From NCBI GenBank assembly GCA_963974675.1, contig CAXBDQ010000001.1:124001-188000 (forward strand): a stretch of DNA of 64,000 nt, given 5' to 3'. The position numbers and the translations under genes are program-made. The DNA comes from Porticoccus sp963974675. Its GTDB lineage: Bacteria; Pseudomonadota; Gammaproteobacteria; Pseudomonadales; Porticoccaceae. The notes beneath the pieces are model-generated. The model saw nothing but the letters and a program-made list of their open reading frames with translations, had not been told where the DNA came from and ran no database searches. Below, in pieces: positions 34,146 through 42,600 of the stretch (position 1 is its first letter; each line of letters opens with the position of its first letter).

Positions 34146-34298
34146 AGATAAAAACCTGCTCCCAGATAACGAAGATTGCCCCGCGACATCAACTAATTAT
34201 GGCTGCCACTATAGTACCTGACCGTAGAACATGGATAATCCCTATTTCGACACACCGGTCGCCAACCAAATGGAATTAACATAAAGGAACCACCACCA

Positions 34299-34874
34299 GT
34301 GGATAAACAGTTTATCGATGCCCAGCAACTACTGGATGATTCCTTTTCTCTGGGGTTACAAATTCTAGAAAGCGGTTACATGCCTCACTTTATTATTGGC
34401 GTATGGCGAGGCGGCACCCCAGTGGGTATTGCGGTACAAGAATTGTTGGATTATTTCGGTATCGAAACTGACCATATTGCCATTCGCACTTCGTTTTATA
34501 CCGCGCTGGGTGAAACTGCCGATGTCGTAAAAGTACATGGGCTGGGCCATATCATCGACAACCTCCGCAAGGCGGACTCCATTCTGATTGTGGATGACGT
34601 CTACGACACTGGACTCAGTATGAAACAAATTGTGGAGGATATTGAACAAGCCTGCGCTGAAAATTTACCAGAAATTCGTATCGCCACACCCTACTTCAAA
34701 CCGGGTAATAACCGAACTGATAGAGAGCCAGATTACTACCTGCATAAAACCGATAAATGGCTGGTGTTTCCTCACGAGTTATCTGGGTTAAGCCCTCAGG
34801 AGATTCTGGATAAAAAACCGGGAATATCTACATTAACGGCGGCATTAAGAACTATGCTTGAAAAACACCCCTAA
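34299..34874 (+). CDS. Phosphoribosyltransferase family protein
   Basis: The 191-residue type I PRTase has the PRPP-binding motif ILIVDDVYDTGLSM and the N-terminal IIGVWRGGTPVG loop. Hypoxanthine/xanthine salvage is the most likely role by resemblance, but substrate specificity cannot be read from the motifs. The start is a GTG behind AAAGGA. Confidence 0.82.
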   Translation: MDKQFIDAQQLLDDSFSLGLQILESGYMPHFIIGVWRGGTPVGIAVQELLDYFGIETDHIAIRTSFYTALGETADVVKVHGLGHIIDNLRKADSILIVDDVYDTGLSMKQIVEDIEQACAENLPEIRIATPYFKPGNNRTDREPDYYLHKTDKWLVFPHELSGLSPQEILDKKPGISTLTAALRTMLEKHP

Positions 34875-34920
34875 AAAAACTGAAAAGATCTAACAATATT
34901 TAGAATGAATGTCTGAAAAA

Positions 34921-35853
34921 CTAAGATTTTGACCTTAAGGCTCTTGCGACTTTCGACCCATTCTCTCGACCTAATTTCTCCGTAATAAATCGACCCGCTT
35001 CCATCAATTTATCCAAATCCACCCCATGCTCAATACCCAAACCATTGAGCATATACACCAGGTCTTCTGTGGCCACATTACCGGAGGCACCTTTTGCACC
35101 ATTGTCTTTAACATAAGGGCAACCCCCCAGCCCCGCCACCGAACTGTCCACCACATCAATCCCCATCAGTAACGAAGCATAAATATTTGCCAACGCCTGC
35201 CCATAGGTATCATGCAGATGCACTGCAAGGCGAGAGATAGAAACCTTTGCTGCGACAGCTTCAATCCCCTGGATAATACTATCCGGTGTCCCAACACCCG
35301 TGGTATCACCGAGAGACACCTCATAACACCCTATATCGCGAAGCCTCAACGCCACCTCGGCCACCCTATTAGGATCGACCTCTCCCTCATAGGGGCACCC
35401 CACCACGCAGGAAATATAACCACGCACCGGCAGTCCAGTAGATTTGGCCGCGTCCATAATGGGTGTGAAACGATTCAGGCTTTCATCAATAGAACAATTA
35501 ATATTCTTCTGGCTAAATGTTTCAGACGCCGCCGCAAAAATCGCCAACTCATTGGCGTGAACAGCCACCGCCCGCTCAAAGCCCTCAAGGTTAGGAGTCA
35601 GTGCCGCATAAGTCACACCGGCTTTGGGCCCACCCTCCCTAGAAAATAGCCCTTGAAACACCTCATCACTACCGGCCATCTGCGGCACCCATTTTGGGTT
35701 CACAAAACTACCCGCTTCAATATAACGAAGACCTGCATCCACCAACCGATGGATCAGCTCGATCTTTACCTCAGTACTGATGGGCTGCTGCTCGTTTTGC
35801 AGACCGTCTCTAGGACCGACTTCGACGATTTTGACTTTTTTGGGTAGGGTCAT
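34921..35853 (-). CDS. mvaB: Hydroxymethylglutaryl-CoA lyase family enzyme
   Basis: The 310-residue DRE-TIM-type lyase starts KVKIVEVGPRDGLQNE, with the metal-binding HLHDTYGQALAN, the catalytic-loop Cys in GLGGCPYVKDNGAKGASGNVATED and SLGDTTGVGTP. It cleaves HMG-CoA to acetoacetate and acetyl-CoA, the last leucine-breakdown step. No other leucine-catabolism genes are adjacent, although a methylmalonyl-CoA epimerase lies 28 kb away. Confidence 0.93.
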   Translation of the reverse strand: MTLPKKVKIVEVGPRDGLQNEQQPISTEVKIELIHRLVDAGLRYIEAGSFVNPKWVPQMAGSDEVFQGLFSREGGPKAGVTYAALTPNLEGFERAVAVHANELAIFAAASETFSQKNINCSIDESLNRFTPIMDAAKSTGLPVRGYISCVVGCPYEGEVDPNRVAEVALRLRDIGCYEVSLGDTTGVGTPDSIIQGIEAVAAKVSISRLAVHLHDTYGQALANIYASLLMGIDVVDSSVAGLGGCPYVKDNGAKGASGNVATEDLVYMLNGLGIEHGVDLDKLMEAGRFITEKLGRENGSKVARALRSKS

Positions 35854-36105
35854 ATCTATAGAGGCTCAAAGATGACAGTGGGTTGATTTATAACGATACA
35901 GAGATATGATCAATGGACCAAGAGGATGCCAGAAAAAAATTAAAGGAAGTCTCATCGTGTCAGCCAATAAAAAACCTTTTCGCCCCCAACACACTAATTT
36001 AACTATAAAAACTGAAGACCTTGTTGCTCGAAGCCCTAGAGCAAGGGGCCAAAGTGATAGTGTGCCCGGGTCTTTATGATTCACTGTTATGTTTCATAGA
36101 ATTTG
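35854..36105. other. Gene-free boundary between mvaB and cassette region
   Basis: No intact gene is seen. On the plus strand about 36012-36113 an open segment reads TLLLEALEQGAKVIVCPGLYD before a stop, reminiscent of the core of DsrE-like proteins, so this may be another gene remnant. The evidence is weak. Confidence 0.3.
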
Positions 36106-36282
36106 ATGGATAATCGACACATAGTGATATTTGATGGCGTATGTAACTTCTGTAACGGAGCAATTAACTTCATCATTAAAAGAGACGCTAATGGTGTGTT
36201 TGCATTTACGCCAATGCAAGATAATTTGGCTCAATAGCTTATGAATAAGTACAAAATACATAATGTAGAAATCGATACATAA
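36106..36282 (+). pseudogene. Truncated DCC (DUF393) family gene remnant
   Basis: The start reads IVIFDGVCNFCNGAINFIIKR, the signature of thiol-disulfide oxidoreductase DCC proteins. After 43 codons there is an in-frame TAG (36235); reading on in the same frame gives LMNKYKIHNVEIDT, which still resembles the family, before a TAA (36280) that lies inside the following attC-like site. Family members are about twice this length, so the gene has lost its 3' half and carries a nonsense codon. Confidence 0.65.
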
Positions 36283-36348
36283 CAAACAAAGGTAGCGTCG
36301 CCATTGCGTGGCTGGACGGCTTCGCCCCCGTTGCTTTGGGTGTTAGGT
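36277..36348 (+). repeat. attC-like recombination site 1
   Basis: It starts ACATAAC and ends GTTAGGT, close to the RYYYAAC and GTTRRRY ends of integron attC sites. Just inside, CAAAG and CTTTG can pair, so the strand could fold as a long imperfect cruciform of 72 bases. It lies directly between a gene remnant whose stop falls in the left end and a new gene with its ribosome site four bases past the right end. Confidence 0.7.
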
Positions 36349-36361
36349 ATTTGGAGGCATT

Positions 36362-36877
36362 TTGAGAACAATGTTTTTGACAATATGCGTAGTTATGCTG
36401 AGTGGTTGTTTGGGTATGCCTGAATCAGTTAAACCAATATCGGGGTTTGAACTGGATAATTATTTGGGTAAGTGGTATGAGGTAGCTCGCCTCGACCATT
36501 CATTCGAAAGAGGCTTAAGTCAGGTCACCGCTGAATACAGCATGCGAAATGATGGCGGTGTTTTGGTGCTTAATCGTGGTTACTCGGCGACAGAAAGAGA
36601 GTGGGAAGAAGCAGAAGGTAAAGCCTACTTTGTAAATAGTGCAACAGACGGTTATCTCAAGGTCTCATTTTTCGGGCCTTTTTATGGCTCTTACGTGGTT
36701 TTTGAATTAGATCGTGAAAATTACAGTTATGCCTTTGTGTCTGGACCTAATACAGATTACCTGTGGCTGTTATCGCGAACACCCTCAGTTGGGCCAGAGG
36801 TAATGGAAAAGTTCATTCAAATGTCGGCAGAGCGTGGTTTTGACACGAATCGGCTAATTTATGTTCAGCGCCCATAA
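36362..36877 (+). CDS. Outer-membrane lipocalin lipoprotein (Blc-like)
   Basis: The 171-residue lipoprotein has a short signal with lipobox LSGC. Lipocalin motifs are clear: LGKWYEVARLDHSFERGL near the start, KAYFVNS, LKVSFFGPFYGSYVVFELD and YLWLLSRTP near the end, as in bacterial Blc. Blc proteins bind lysophospholipids at the outer membrane. The start is TTG at 36362 (GGAGG four bases before) or ATG at 36371. It sits between two attC-like sites and is read as an integron cassette gene. Confidence 0.9.
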   Translation: MRTMFLTICVVMLSGCLGMPESVKPISGFELDNYLGKWYEVARLDHSFERGLSQVTAEYSMRNDGGVLVLNRGYSATEREWEEAEGKAYFVNSATDGYLKVSFFGPFYGSYVVFELDRENYSYAFVSGPNTDYLWLLSRTPSVGPEVMEKFIQMSAERGFDTNRLIYVQRP

Positions 36878-36879
36878 AT

Positions 36880-37004
36880 ACCTAACAAACGCTTCAAGAG
36901 GACGGCCAACGCGTGGCATTTTTATTATGCGCTGGTTTTTGTGTTTACGGTGCAATACAGAAAGTTGGTAGTACCGTTGTCAGCCCCTTAAGCGGGCGTT
37001 AACA
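36880..37004 (+). repeat. attC site 2, resembling the Vibrio cholerae repeat (VCR)
   Basis: This ~125-base element begins ACCTAACAAACGCTTCAAG, continues with CCAACGCGTGGC, and ends GTTGTCAGCCCCTTAAGCGG then GCGTTAAC. These blocks, their order and the total length closely follow the VCR consensus as I know it (TAACAAACGCCTCAAGAGG, CAACGCGTGGC, GTTGTCAGCCCCTTAGGCGG, GCGTTA). It starts three bases after the lipocalin stop, where a cassette attC should be. This is the strongest evidence for integron cassettes in the window. Confidence 0.9.
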
Positions 37005-37715
37005 GTGGACCAAAGCCTTAAACTAATATTTAGTGCGCTAGCAATAATTTTAACCTTTGTTGCCTTCCTTATATACGTTCCATATTGGCGGATGTCACAA
37101 AGTCACATGTTTTTTCGTGGATTATTTGGGGTACAACAACAGTAATTTTTTTTCGCCCAACTCGAAGCTAAGGGTGGCATGGGTGCTTGGCCAATCGGTG
37201 TTTCTGGCGTAATCACAGTATTTATTGCTATTTTGGCCGCGGTAAAACGATCTGATATATCTATAACTCGCGCTGATTGGTTGTTTTTATTGGCCGCACT
37301 GGCTTCTCTACCATTTTGGTATTTTACTTCTAATCCATTGTGGGCAGTGGTTGTGCTGACAGTAGTTGATCTGCTTGGTTTCGGGCCAACAATCAGAAAA
37401 GCCTACAATTTTCTGCACCAAGAAAATATACCGTTTTTCGTGTTATTTATGGCAAGAAATACCTTTTCGCTACTGGCATTAGAGCACTATTCATTTGCCA
37501 CTGCTTTATTTCCATTGTCGGTCGGTTGTGTATGTTTGTTTTTAGTTGTCATGGTCAGTTATAGGCGTAAAGTTGTGTGTCTAACAAGGAGCCCCAATGA
37601 ACCTCCTACACTGCACAGTCTCTTGTTCAATCAAGGTCAGTATCTCGGGTACGACCCAAGCAAATTCCGAACATGGTCAACTTGGGGTAAAATGCCCGAT
37701 TATTCTCATCGATGA
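37005..37715 (+). pseudogene. Cassette membrane protein, disrupted by two compensating frameshifts
   Basis: From the GTG at 37005 the frame encodes LKLIFSALAIILTFVAFLIY, then runs out of phase. A second frame carries SHVFSWIIWGTTTVIFF (about 37097-37150), and the first frame resumes with AQLEAKGGMGAWPIGVSG to the end. The pattern needs one base lost near 37086-37091 and one T gained in the 8-T run at 37146-37153. The reconstructed product is a ~6-helix membrane protein of unknown function. The tail past about 37580 (from CLTRSPNEP) is hydrophilic and may be read-through into a damaged attC, since GTCTAAC occurs there. A translated fragment from 37179 could still be made. Confidence 0.6.
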
Positions 37716-38017
37716 TATACATGGTCACTACTATTAAAAATGCACCAAAAACTGAAATCACCTGCTCAAATTGCCAGGCTTGTTGCTGCCGTTTAGAGGT
37801 CATGATTATTACCGACACAGGCGTTCCCGACGAGCATATTGCTCGCGATGAATGGGGCGGCGAAACAATGCTGCGTTTAGATGATGGCTGGTGTTCAGCT
37901 TTAGATCGTGAGACCCTCATGTGTTCTATTTATGAAAACCGCCCTTGGATTTGTCGAGAATTTGAGATGGGTTCCTATGAGTGTCGCAATGAAAGAGCGG
38001 TTCAGCTGATCGCTTAG
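37712..38017 (+). CDS. YkgJ-family Cys-cluster (zinc/iron-chelating) protein
   Basis: The 101-residue protein is rich in cysteines: CSNCQACCCRLEV, WCSALD, LMCSIYENRPWICREFEMGSYEC. This pattern is typical of the YkgJ / CxxCxxCC family, proposed to bind zinc or an Fe-S cluster; its role is unknown. Its ATG overlaps the preceding TGA, but that preceding tail looks degenerate, so the overlap may be accidental. The gene lies in the cassette region. Confidence 0.82.
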   Translation: MIYMVTTIKNAPKTEITCSNCQACCCRLEVMIITDTGVPDEHIARDEWGGETMLRLDDGWCSALDRETLMCSIYENRPWICREFEMGSYECRNERAVQLIA

Positions 38018-38018
38018 A

Positions 38019-38163
38019 GCGAATTATCTTAGGCAATCAAGTTAGTTCGTTTGGCCTACTCCAACGGCGAGGATTATGGAGAAGCAGGTATTTCGCTTAT
38101 GCCGTGTAATCTATCCACGATTGTTGCCTCGCCTGTGCTACCTTTACCCACGCCACGTTATAT
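38019..38163 (+). repeat. Possible degenerate attC between cassettes
   Basis: The stretch has an inverted pair GGCGAGG (about 38070) and CCTCGCC (about 38127) and ends CCACGTTATAT, similar to a degenerate right end of attC. A clear left end is not seen. The call depends mainly on position between two cassette-like genes. Confidence 0.35.
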
Positions 38164-38220
38164 TTTATTTATCATACTACTAAATATCGCCGCTATTTTT
38201 AATAACCTGAGAGAAGAGTG

Positions 38221-38637
38221 ATGAATACAACAATTAAGAAGGTTATCTCCTTATCGCTAATAGGCGGTTTTGTCCTTCAGTTATCTGCGTGTGGGACCAT
38301 AATACACCCAGAGAGAAAAGGTCAGGGCGCGGGTCAACTTGATGCTAGCATTGTGTTATTAGATGCTATTGGCTTGTTGTTTTTTATTGTTCCCGGCGTT
38401 ATAGCATTTGCTGTTGATTTTAATAATGGGACTATCTATTTACCGAACAGCTCTGCATCTATTAATTCAAGCGAAGTAAATTTTGTAACTATCGAAGGTG
38501 ACATAACCGACGAAAAAATCGAGAAGCTCGTTTTAAAGGAAACGGGGAAGACTATCAACCTTGATGGGAGTGAAGTTCAGTCAAGAAAAAAAGTGGTTAC
38601 TCTTAACGCTCTTAATAGCGAATTAAGATTTTTATAA
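38221..38637 (+). CDS. Small lipoprotein of unknown function
   Basis: The 138-residue protein has a signal peptide with lipobox QLSAC (Cys about 24), one further hydrophobic segment (AIGLLFFIVPGVIAFAVDF) and the phrase HPERKGQ. The ATG at 38221 is preceded by GAGAAGAG. It resembles small lipoproteins that I associate with cassette arrays and marine gammaproteobacteria, but no function is known. Confidence 0.75.
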   Translation: MNTTIKKVISLSLIGGFVLQLSACGTIIHPERKGQGAGQLDASIVLLDAIGLLFFIVPGVIAFAVDFNNGTIYLPNSSASINSSEVNFVTIEGDITDEKIEKLVLKETGKTINLDGSEVQSRKKVVTLNALNSELRFL

Positions 38638-38645
38638 TAGCTAAT

Positions 38646-38732
38646 TTGTAACCGCTTCATCGCACTATCTTCCCATCACGGCCCAAACAAGCGGAGCCAC
38701 CGAATCGGTGACTCCTTCTTAAGGCGTTATGC
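38646..38732 (+). repeat. attC-like recombination site 3
   Basis: Left end TTGTAACCGCTT and right end AAGGCGTTATGC are near-inverted copies (AACCGCTT against AAGGCGTT), 87 bases overall. It begins about nine bases after the lipoprotein stop and ends 28 bases before the next gene. Its right end GTTATGC is a degenerate GTTRRRY. Confidence 0.6.
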
Positions 38733-38759
38733 TTCAATCGCAATTAACAATGAGTAGTC

Positions 38760-39338
38760 ATGATGGAATTATTTGTTGAATATCCATATCTGTTAGTACC
38801 ATTAATCTTTCTTGCTAGGGTTGCTGACGTTTCGCTTGGAACATTTCGAACCATTGTTATATTTCGTGGCAACAAATTGTTGGCCTCGTTTATTGGTTTT
38901 TTTGAAATCATTATCTGGCTAGTTGCAGCAGCCCAAGTTTTAACAAACCTTGACCAGTGGTATCTTGCATTGGCTTATGCCAGTGGTTTTGCCGTGGGTA
39001 ATTATGTTGGCATCTCGATTGAAAGCCGTTTTGCTATTGGTAATGAGCTTGTCCGCTGCATATCCTTCAATCGTGATGTCCTGGCAGATGAATTACGTGA
39101 GATGGAATTTAAGGTAGTTTCCTTCGATGGTGATATGGGGGTAGCTCATCCAGTTGAGCTGCTACTTATTATTGAAAAAAGGTGTAACGTCCCTGCGCTT
39201 ATCCAATTAATTAAAACCCTTGATCCAACTGCAGTTTATTCTGTATCCGATGTAAAAAGCGTTTATGACGGCCCAGATCTCTTGCCCCGGCATAATTTTT
39301 TACGTAGTGCATTAATGAAGATGGGTAAGCGTTGCTAA
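38760..39338 (+). CDS. DUF2179/DUF5698 (UPF0316) membrane protein
   Basis: The 192-residue protein has an N-terminal membrane part of about three helices (YLLVPLIFLARVADVSLGTFRT; FIGFFEIIIWLVAAAQVL; LALAYASGFAVGNYVGI) and a soluble C-terminal domain. The RVADVSLGTFRTI motif and layout fit the UPF0316 family, whose soluble domain is thought to be a ligand-binding fold; function unknown. ATG codons at 38760 and 38763 are both possible. Confidence 0.85.
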   Translation: MMELFVEYPYLLVPLIFLARVADVSLGTFRTIVIFRGNKLLASFIGFFEIIIWLVAAAQVLTNLDQWYLALAYASGFAVGNYVGISIESRFAIGNELVRCISFNRDVLADELREMEFKVVSFDGDMGVAHPVELLLIIEKRCNVPALIQLIKTLDPTAVYSVSDVKSVYDGPDLLPRHNFLRSALMKMGKRC

Positions 39339-39407
39339 TGGCAAGATATTAAAGATTAAAGGGATCAAAACCCTTTGCACTATTCTTCTCCGGTACGAAA
39401 CAGAATA

Positions 39408-39445
39408 CATAACAACAAAGACCGTCGAGATATCTCGGCTAAGGA
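39408..39445 (+). repeat. Partial attC-like site 4
   Basis: ACATAACAACAAAG strongly resembles the left end of site 1 (ACATAACAAACAAAG). It is followed by an inverted CCGTCGAGATATCTCGG-type hairpin, and then directly by the next gene's ribosome site. The right half appears to be missing. Confidence 0.45.
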
Positions 39446-39451
39446 CTATCA

Positions 39452-39877
39452 ATGATAATTTGTGGTGTTGAACTATCGGCCAACGATGCCGTTGTGTGTT
39501 TGCTTCAATTAGAAAATAAACAATTTAATTTGCCCGATTGCAGAGTACGTAAACTGACGTTACCGAAAGACCACACCCGAGAAGATCTCAAGAAGTTTCA
39601 ATTTTCATTCGCCAAGCTGATGGGCGATTACAAAGTCGACAAGGTTGCCATAAAAGAGCGTATGACCAAGGGTAAATTTGCTGGTGGCGCCATCAGTTTC
39701 AAATTAGAGTCTGCCATCCAACTGATTAGTGATATCGATGTCACTCTGCTATCGCCAACGCAAATTAAATCCGCGATATCAGATAACCCGTTACCTATCT
39801 CATTTTCAAATACCGGATTAAAGGTATTTCAGGAAGCGGCATTTAAAGTAGCCTATGCTGTACATAAATTAAAATAG
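39452..39877 (+). CDS. DUF3010 family protein
   Basis: The 141-residue soluble protein starts MIICGVELSANDAVVCLL and includes KVAIKERMTKGKFAGGAISFKLE, features of the DUF3010 family found in Vibrio and Shewanella relatives. It looks like a small RNase-H-like fold (early Asp/Glu positions), but this is a guess from the pattern. It starts seven bases after AAGGA and ends the plus-strand cassette run, convergent with the cyclase gene. Confidence 0.8.
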   Translation: MIICGVELSANDAVVCLLQLENKQFNLPDCRVRKLTLPKDHTREDLKKFQFSFAKLMGDYKVDKVAIKERMTKGKFAGGAISFKLESAIQLISDIDVTLLSPTQIKSAISDNPLPISFSNTGLKVFQEAAFKVAYAVHKLK

Positions 39878-40008
39878 TGATTGCAGTATTATCTCACCCT
39901 GCGCATCCCATGTGTATAGACTCACCAGCCCAGATGCTCAACTGGGCCAATACACTGGACTGGTGAAAAGCTAAAAAGATACGCTGCTTACCTGATTTTT
40001 AAGTGGCT

Positions 40009-41064
40009 TTATTTAATCACAATAGGATTCACTGGCGAGCCTGTACCGCCTTTCATTTTTAACGGCGCAGCACTGAAGAAAAAACTGTAGCGACCATCTT
40101 TGGCGCTAGATGCAGCCAAATCATCTAACCAATAGATTTCGCTTAACACGATACCCAAATCACGAATTAATGCACCATGCAGTGGAATAACGAACGTCTC
40201 GCCATCAATAGTTTGTGATGCTTTCTCTATCGCCAGATTATCTGAAGCAATCACAGGAATTTCCATTTCATTTAGCCAGTTAACCAGTTCTTTGCTGTAA
40301 CACAAGCCAGGTTCAGTTAAGGCGTTCCAGTTGTCGTGATCTTTTTCGTCATAAAAACGCCCCATGGAGCCAGTGCGAATTAAAAGAATATCCCGCTTTT
40401 CAATGGTCACTTTCTGCGCTTTAGCCACCTTTTTCAGTTCCGGCAGGTTGATGCAGGTATTTGGTGCCAAGCGACCATTTTTATCACCCAATAATTTTCC
40501 CACATCCAATAACACACCACGGCCAACGATGGCCTTCTCACCAATCTGCCCTATGTCCACAAAGTTATGACCATGTATGGTCGTGTCGGCAGATTTGCCA
40601 TTGTAGACTTCATTGTTATACCAAGCATGGCCCAGCGCATCCACATGGGTCGTTCCTTGCAGATACATAAACACCGCATCGTCGGAATACTTCATGCCGC
40701 CGGAAAGCCGGTCTATCTTTCCTGATGAATAAACACTTTGGTCCTGAGACATAAAATGTTGCACCGGTACACGCCCGGGAAATACTGGGCCAACACCATG
40801 GGTCATGGGTATTTGCAGGGTAAACCGTTCACCTGTTTTTATGGTGGCAATACCACGCAGCACCTGAGCATTATCCAAATAGTTTAATGCGCCGACTTGA
40901 TCATCATCGCCCCATTTTCCCCAGTTTTTTGGTGCATCTTTTTGTAATGCCTCCATACCAGATAGTTCATCAGCCACAGTGAGCCCACTGAGTAAAGTTA
41001 GGCTCATGGCCAGCATAATACTGAGAGGGATTTTGTATTTATTTATTAAGGAAAAATTAAACAT
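40009..41064 (-). CDS. Secreted cyclase-family hydrolase (PF04199)
   Basis: The ~351-residue protein has a signal peptide (IPLSIMLAMSLTLLSG, cleavage near TVA) and the metal-binding cyclase/kynurenine-formamidase motif THVDALGHAWY. LQIPMTHGVGPVFPGR and a late LHGALIRDLGI also fit. The ATG at 41064 has AAGGAG seven bases upstream; the open frame reaches 41094 into the previous gene. It should hydrolyse an amide or lactone in the periplasm. It is last in a four-gene minus-strand cluster with aldehyde dehydrogenase, permease and Fe-alcohol dehydrogenase. Confidence 0.85.
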   Translation of the reverse strand: MFNFSLINKYKIPLSIMLAMSLTLLSGLTVADELSGMEALQKDAPKNWGKWGDDDQVGALNYLDNAQVLRGIATIKTGERFTLQIPMTHGVGPVFPGRVPVQHFMSQDQSVYSSGKIDRLSGGMKYSDDAVFMYLQGTTHVDALGHAWYNNEVYNGKSADTTIHGHNFVDIGQIGEKAIVGRGVLLDVGKLLGDKNGRLAPNTCINLPELKKVAKAQKVTIEKRDILLIRTGSMGRFYDEKDHDNWNALTEPGLCYSKELVNWLNEMEIPVIASDNLAIEKASQTIDGETFVIPLHGALIRDLGIVLSEIYWLDDLAASSAKDGRYSFFFSAAPLKMKGGTGSPVNPIVIK

Positions 41065-41083
41065 CATCAACTCCTTTTTATAG

Positions 41084-42535
41084 TTATTGATCACTAATGC
41101 TATAACAGCGGTATTTCAACTCAGTATATTCATCGATACCAAAATGTGAGCCTTCACGACCAACACCGCTGGATTTAACACCACCAAAGGGAGCGACTGC
41201 GGTTGAGATAACGCCCGTATTAATACCGACCATACCGTATTCCAGCGCTTCCGAAACACGGGTAACCACATTGATATTATTGGCAAACAAATAGGCTGCC
41301 AATCCAAATTCAGTATTGTTTGCCTGTCTAATCACCTGTTCTTCAGTCTCGAAACTAAACAGGGGAGCCATAGGCCCAAAGGTTTCTTGTTTGGCACACA
41401 ACATTTCTTCGCTGGCATTAATGAACACCGTTGGCTCAAACCATGTACCACCGAGGGTATGACGCTTGCCCCCAATGATAACTTCGCCGCCTTTTTCTAT
41501 ACCGTCGGCGAGTTGCTTCTCTACTTTTTGTACTGCACTTTCACTGATCAACGGGCCAATGTCGATATTGGGTTCTGTTCCTACTCCCACGTTTAACTCG
41601 GCCACACGTGTAGCTAATAATTGTGAGAAGTTTTGGTAAATACCTTGCTGAACATAAATACGGTTGGCACAGATACAGGTTTGCCCCGCATTACGAAATT
41701 TACTTTTTATCAGCTCATAAACGGCGAGATTGATATCGGCATCATCAAACACGATAAAGGGTGCATTCCCCCCCAACTCAAGGGAGATTTTTTTCAGCGT
41801 CGGCGCGCAGTCAGCCATTAGTTTAGAGCCTATAGGTGTCGAACCCGTAAAACTCAGTTTGCGAACAACAGGACTTGCCGTCAGCGTTTCACCTATCTTC
41901 TGAGAGTCGCCTGTAATCACATTGAATACGCCATCGGGAATACCCGCCTGTTGAGCGAGCGCAGCCATGGCAAGTGCGGTTAATGGTGTTTCTAAAGCGG
42001 GCTTGACGACAATAGTGCAACCCGCTGCCAATGCTGGCGCTACTTTCCGGGTAATCATGGCGGCAGGGAAATTCCAGGGAGTAATGGCAGCACACACCCC
42101 TACGGGTTCACGGGATACGACAATGCGCTTATTTCGATCATGCCCCGGTATAGTCTGGCCATAAATACGCCGAGCTTCTTCGGCAAACCACTCAACATAA
42201 CTGGCCGCATAATTGATCTCACCTAATGCTTCAGCAAGGGGTTTGCCTTGCTCTAGGGACATAAGATAAGCCAATTCTTCACGATTCTTGATCAACAACT
42301 GGTGCCAGGCTTTCAGATAATTGGCCCGCTCGTGGGCAGCCAAAGCACGCCAACCAGGCAATGCGTTTGCCGCAGCAGTAATAGCTTGCTGTGTCTCTTT
42401 TTCTGCGAACAGTGGCACTTGGGTTAACACCTCGCCGCTAGCGGGGTTCATTACGTCTACTGACTCACCATTCTCAAGCCATTGCCCACCGACATAACAT
42501 TGATTTTTGAAAAAACTAAATGCTTGATAATCCAT
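41084..42535 (-). CDS. NAD(P)-dependent semialdehyde dehydrogenase (GabD-like)
   Basis: The 483-residue ALDH has the PWNFPAAMITRK cofactor segment, FTGSTPIGSKLM, the catalytic Glu in LELGGNAPFIVF and nucleophile Cys in NAGQTCICANR. Overall similarity is to succinate-semialdehyde dehydrogenases. With the adjacent Fe-dependent alcohol dehydrogenase it could oxidise a hydroxy acid (for example 4-hydroxybutyrate) through its semialdehyde to a diacid. That is inference from the pairing. Confidence 0.9.
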   Translation of the reverse strand: MDYQAFSFFKNQCYVGGQWLENGESVDVMNPASGEVLTQVPLFAEKETQQAITAAANALPGWRALAAHERANYLKAWHQLLIKNREELAYLMSLEQGKPLAEALGEINYAASYVEWFAEEARRIYGQTIPGHDRNKRIVVSREPVGVCAAITPWNFPAAMITRKVAPALAAGCTIVVKPALETPLTALAMAALAQQAGIPDGVFNVITGDSQKIGETLTASPVVRKLSFTGSTPIGSKLMADCAPTLKKISLELGGNAPFIVFDDADINLAVYELIKSKFRNAGQTCICANRIYVQQGIYQNFSQLLATRVAELNVGVGTEPNIDIGPLISESAVQKVEKQLADGIEKGGEVIIGGKRHTLGGTWFEPTVFINASEEMLCAKQETFGPMAPLFSFETEEQVIRQANNTEFGLAAYLFANNINVVTRVSEALEYGMVGINTGVISTAVAPFGGVKSSGVGREGSHFGIDEYTELKYRCYSISDQ

Positions 42536-42600
42536 ATTAATTCCTTGTTACGCTGCGGCTCAGGTTTTATAAATAAATAGGTTTTTTAATATCAGTTACT

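Noticed and set aside
35866..36084. A 72-codon minus-strand ORF in the mvaB/cassette boundary.
   Set aside because: No recognisable features, no ribosome site, and it lies across a probable gene-remnant region.
36100..39900. A transposon or prophage as the source of the small-gene region.
   Set aside because: No transposase, integrase, terminal inverted repeats or phage structural genes are visible; attC-like sites explain the layout better.
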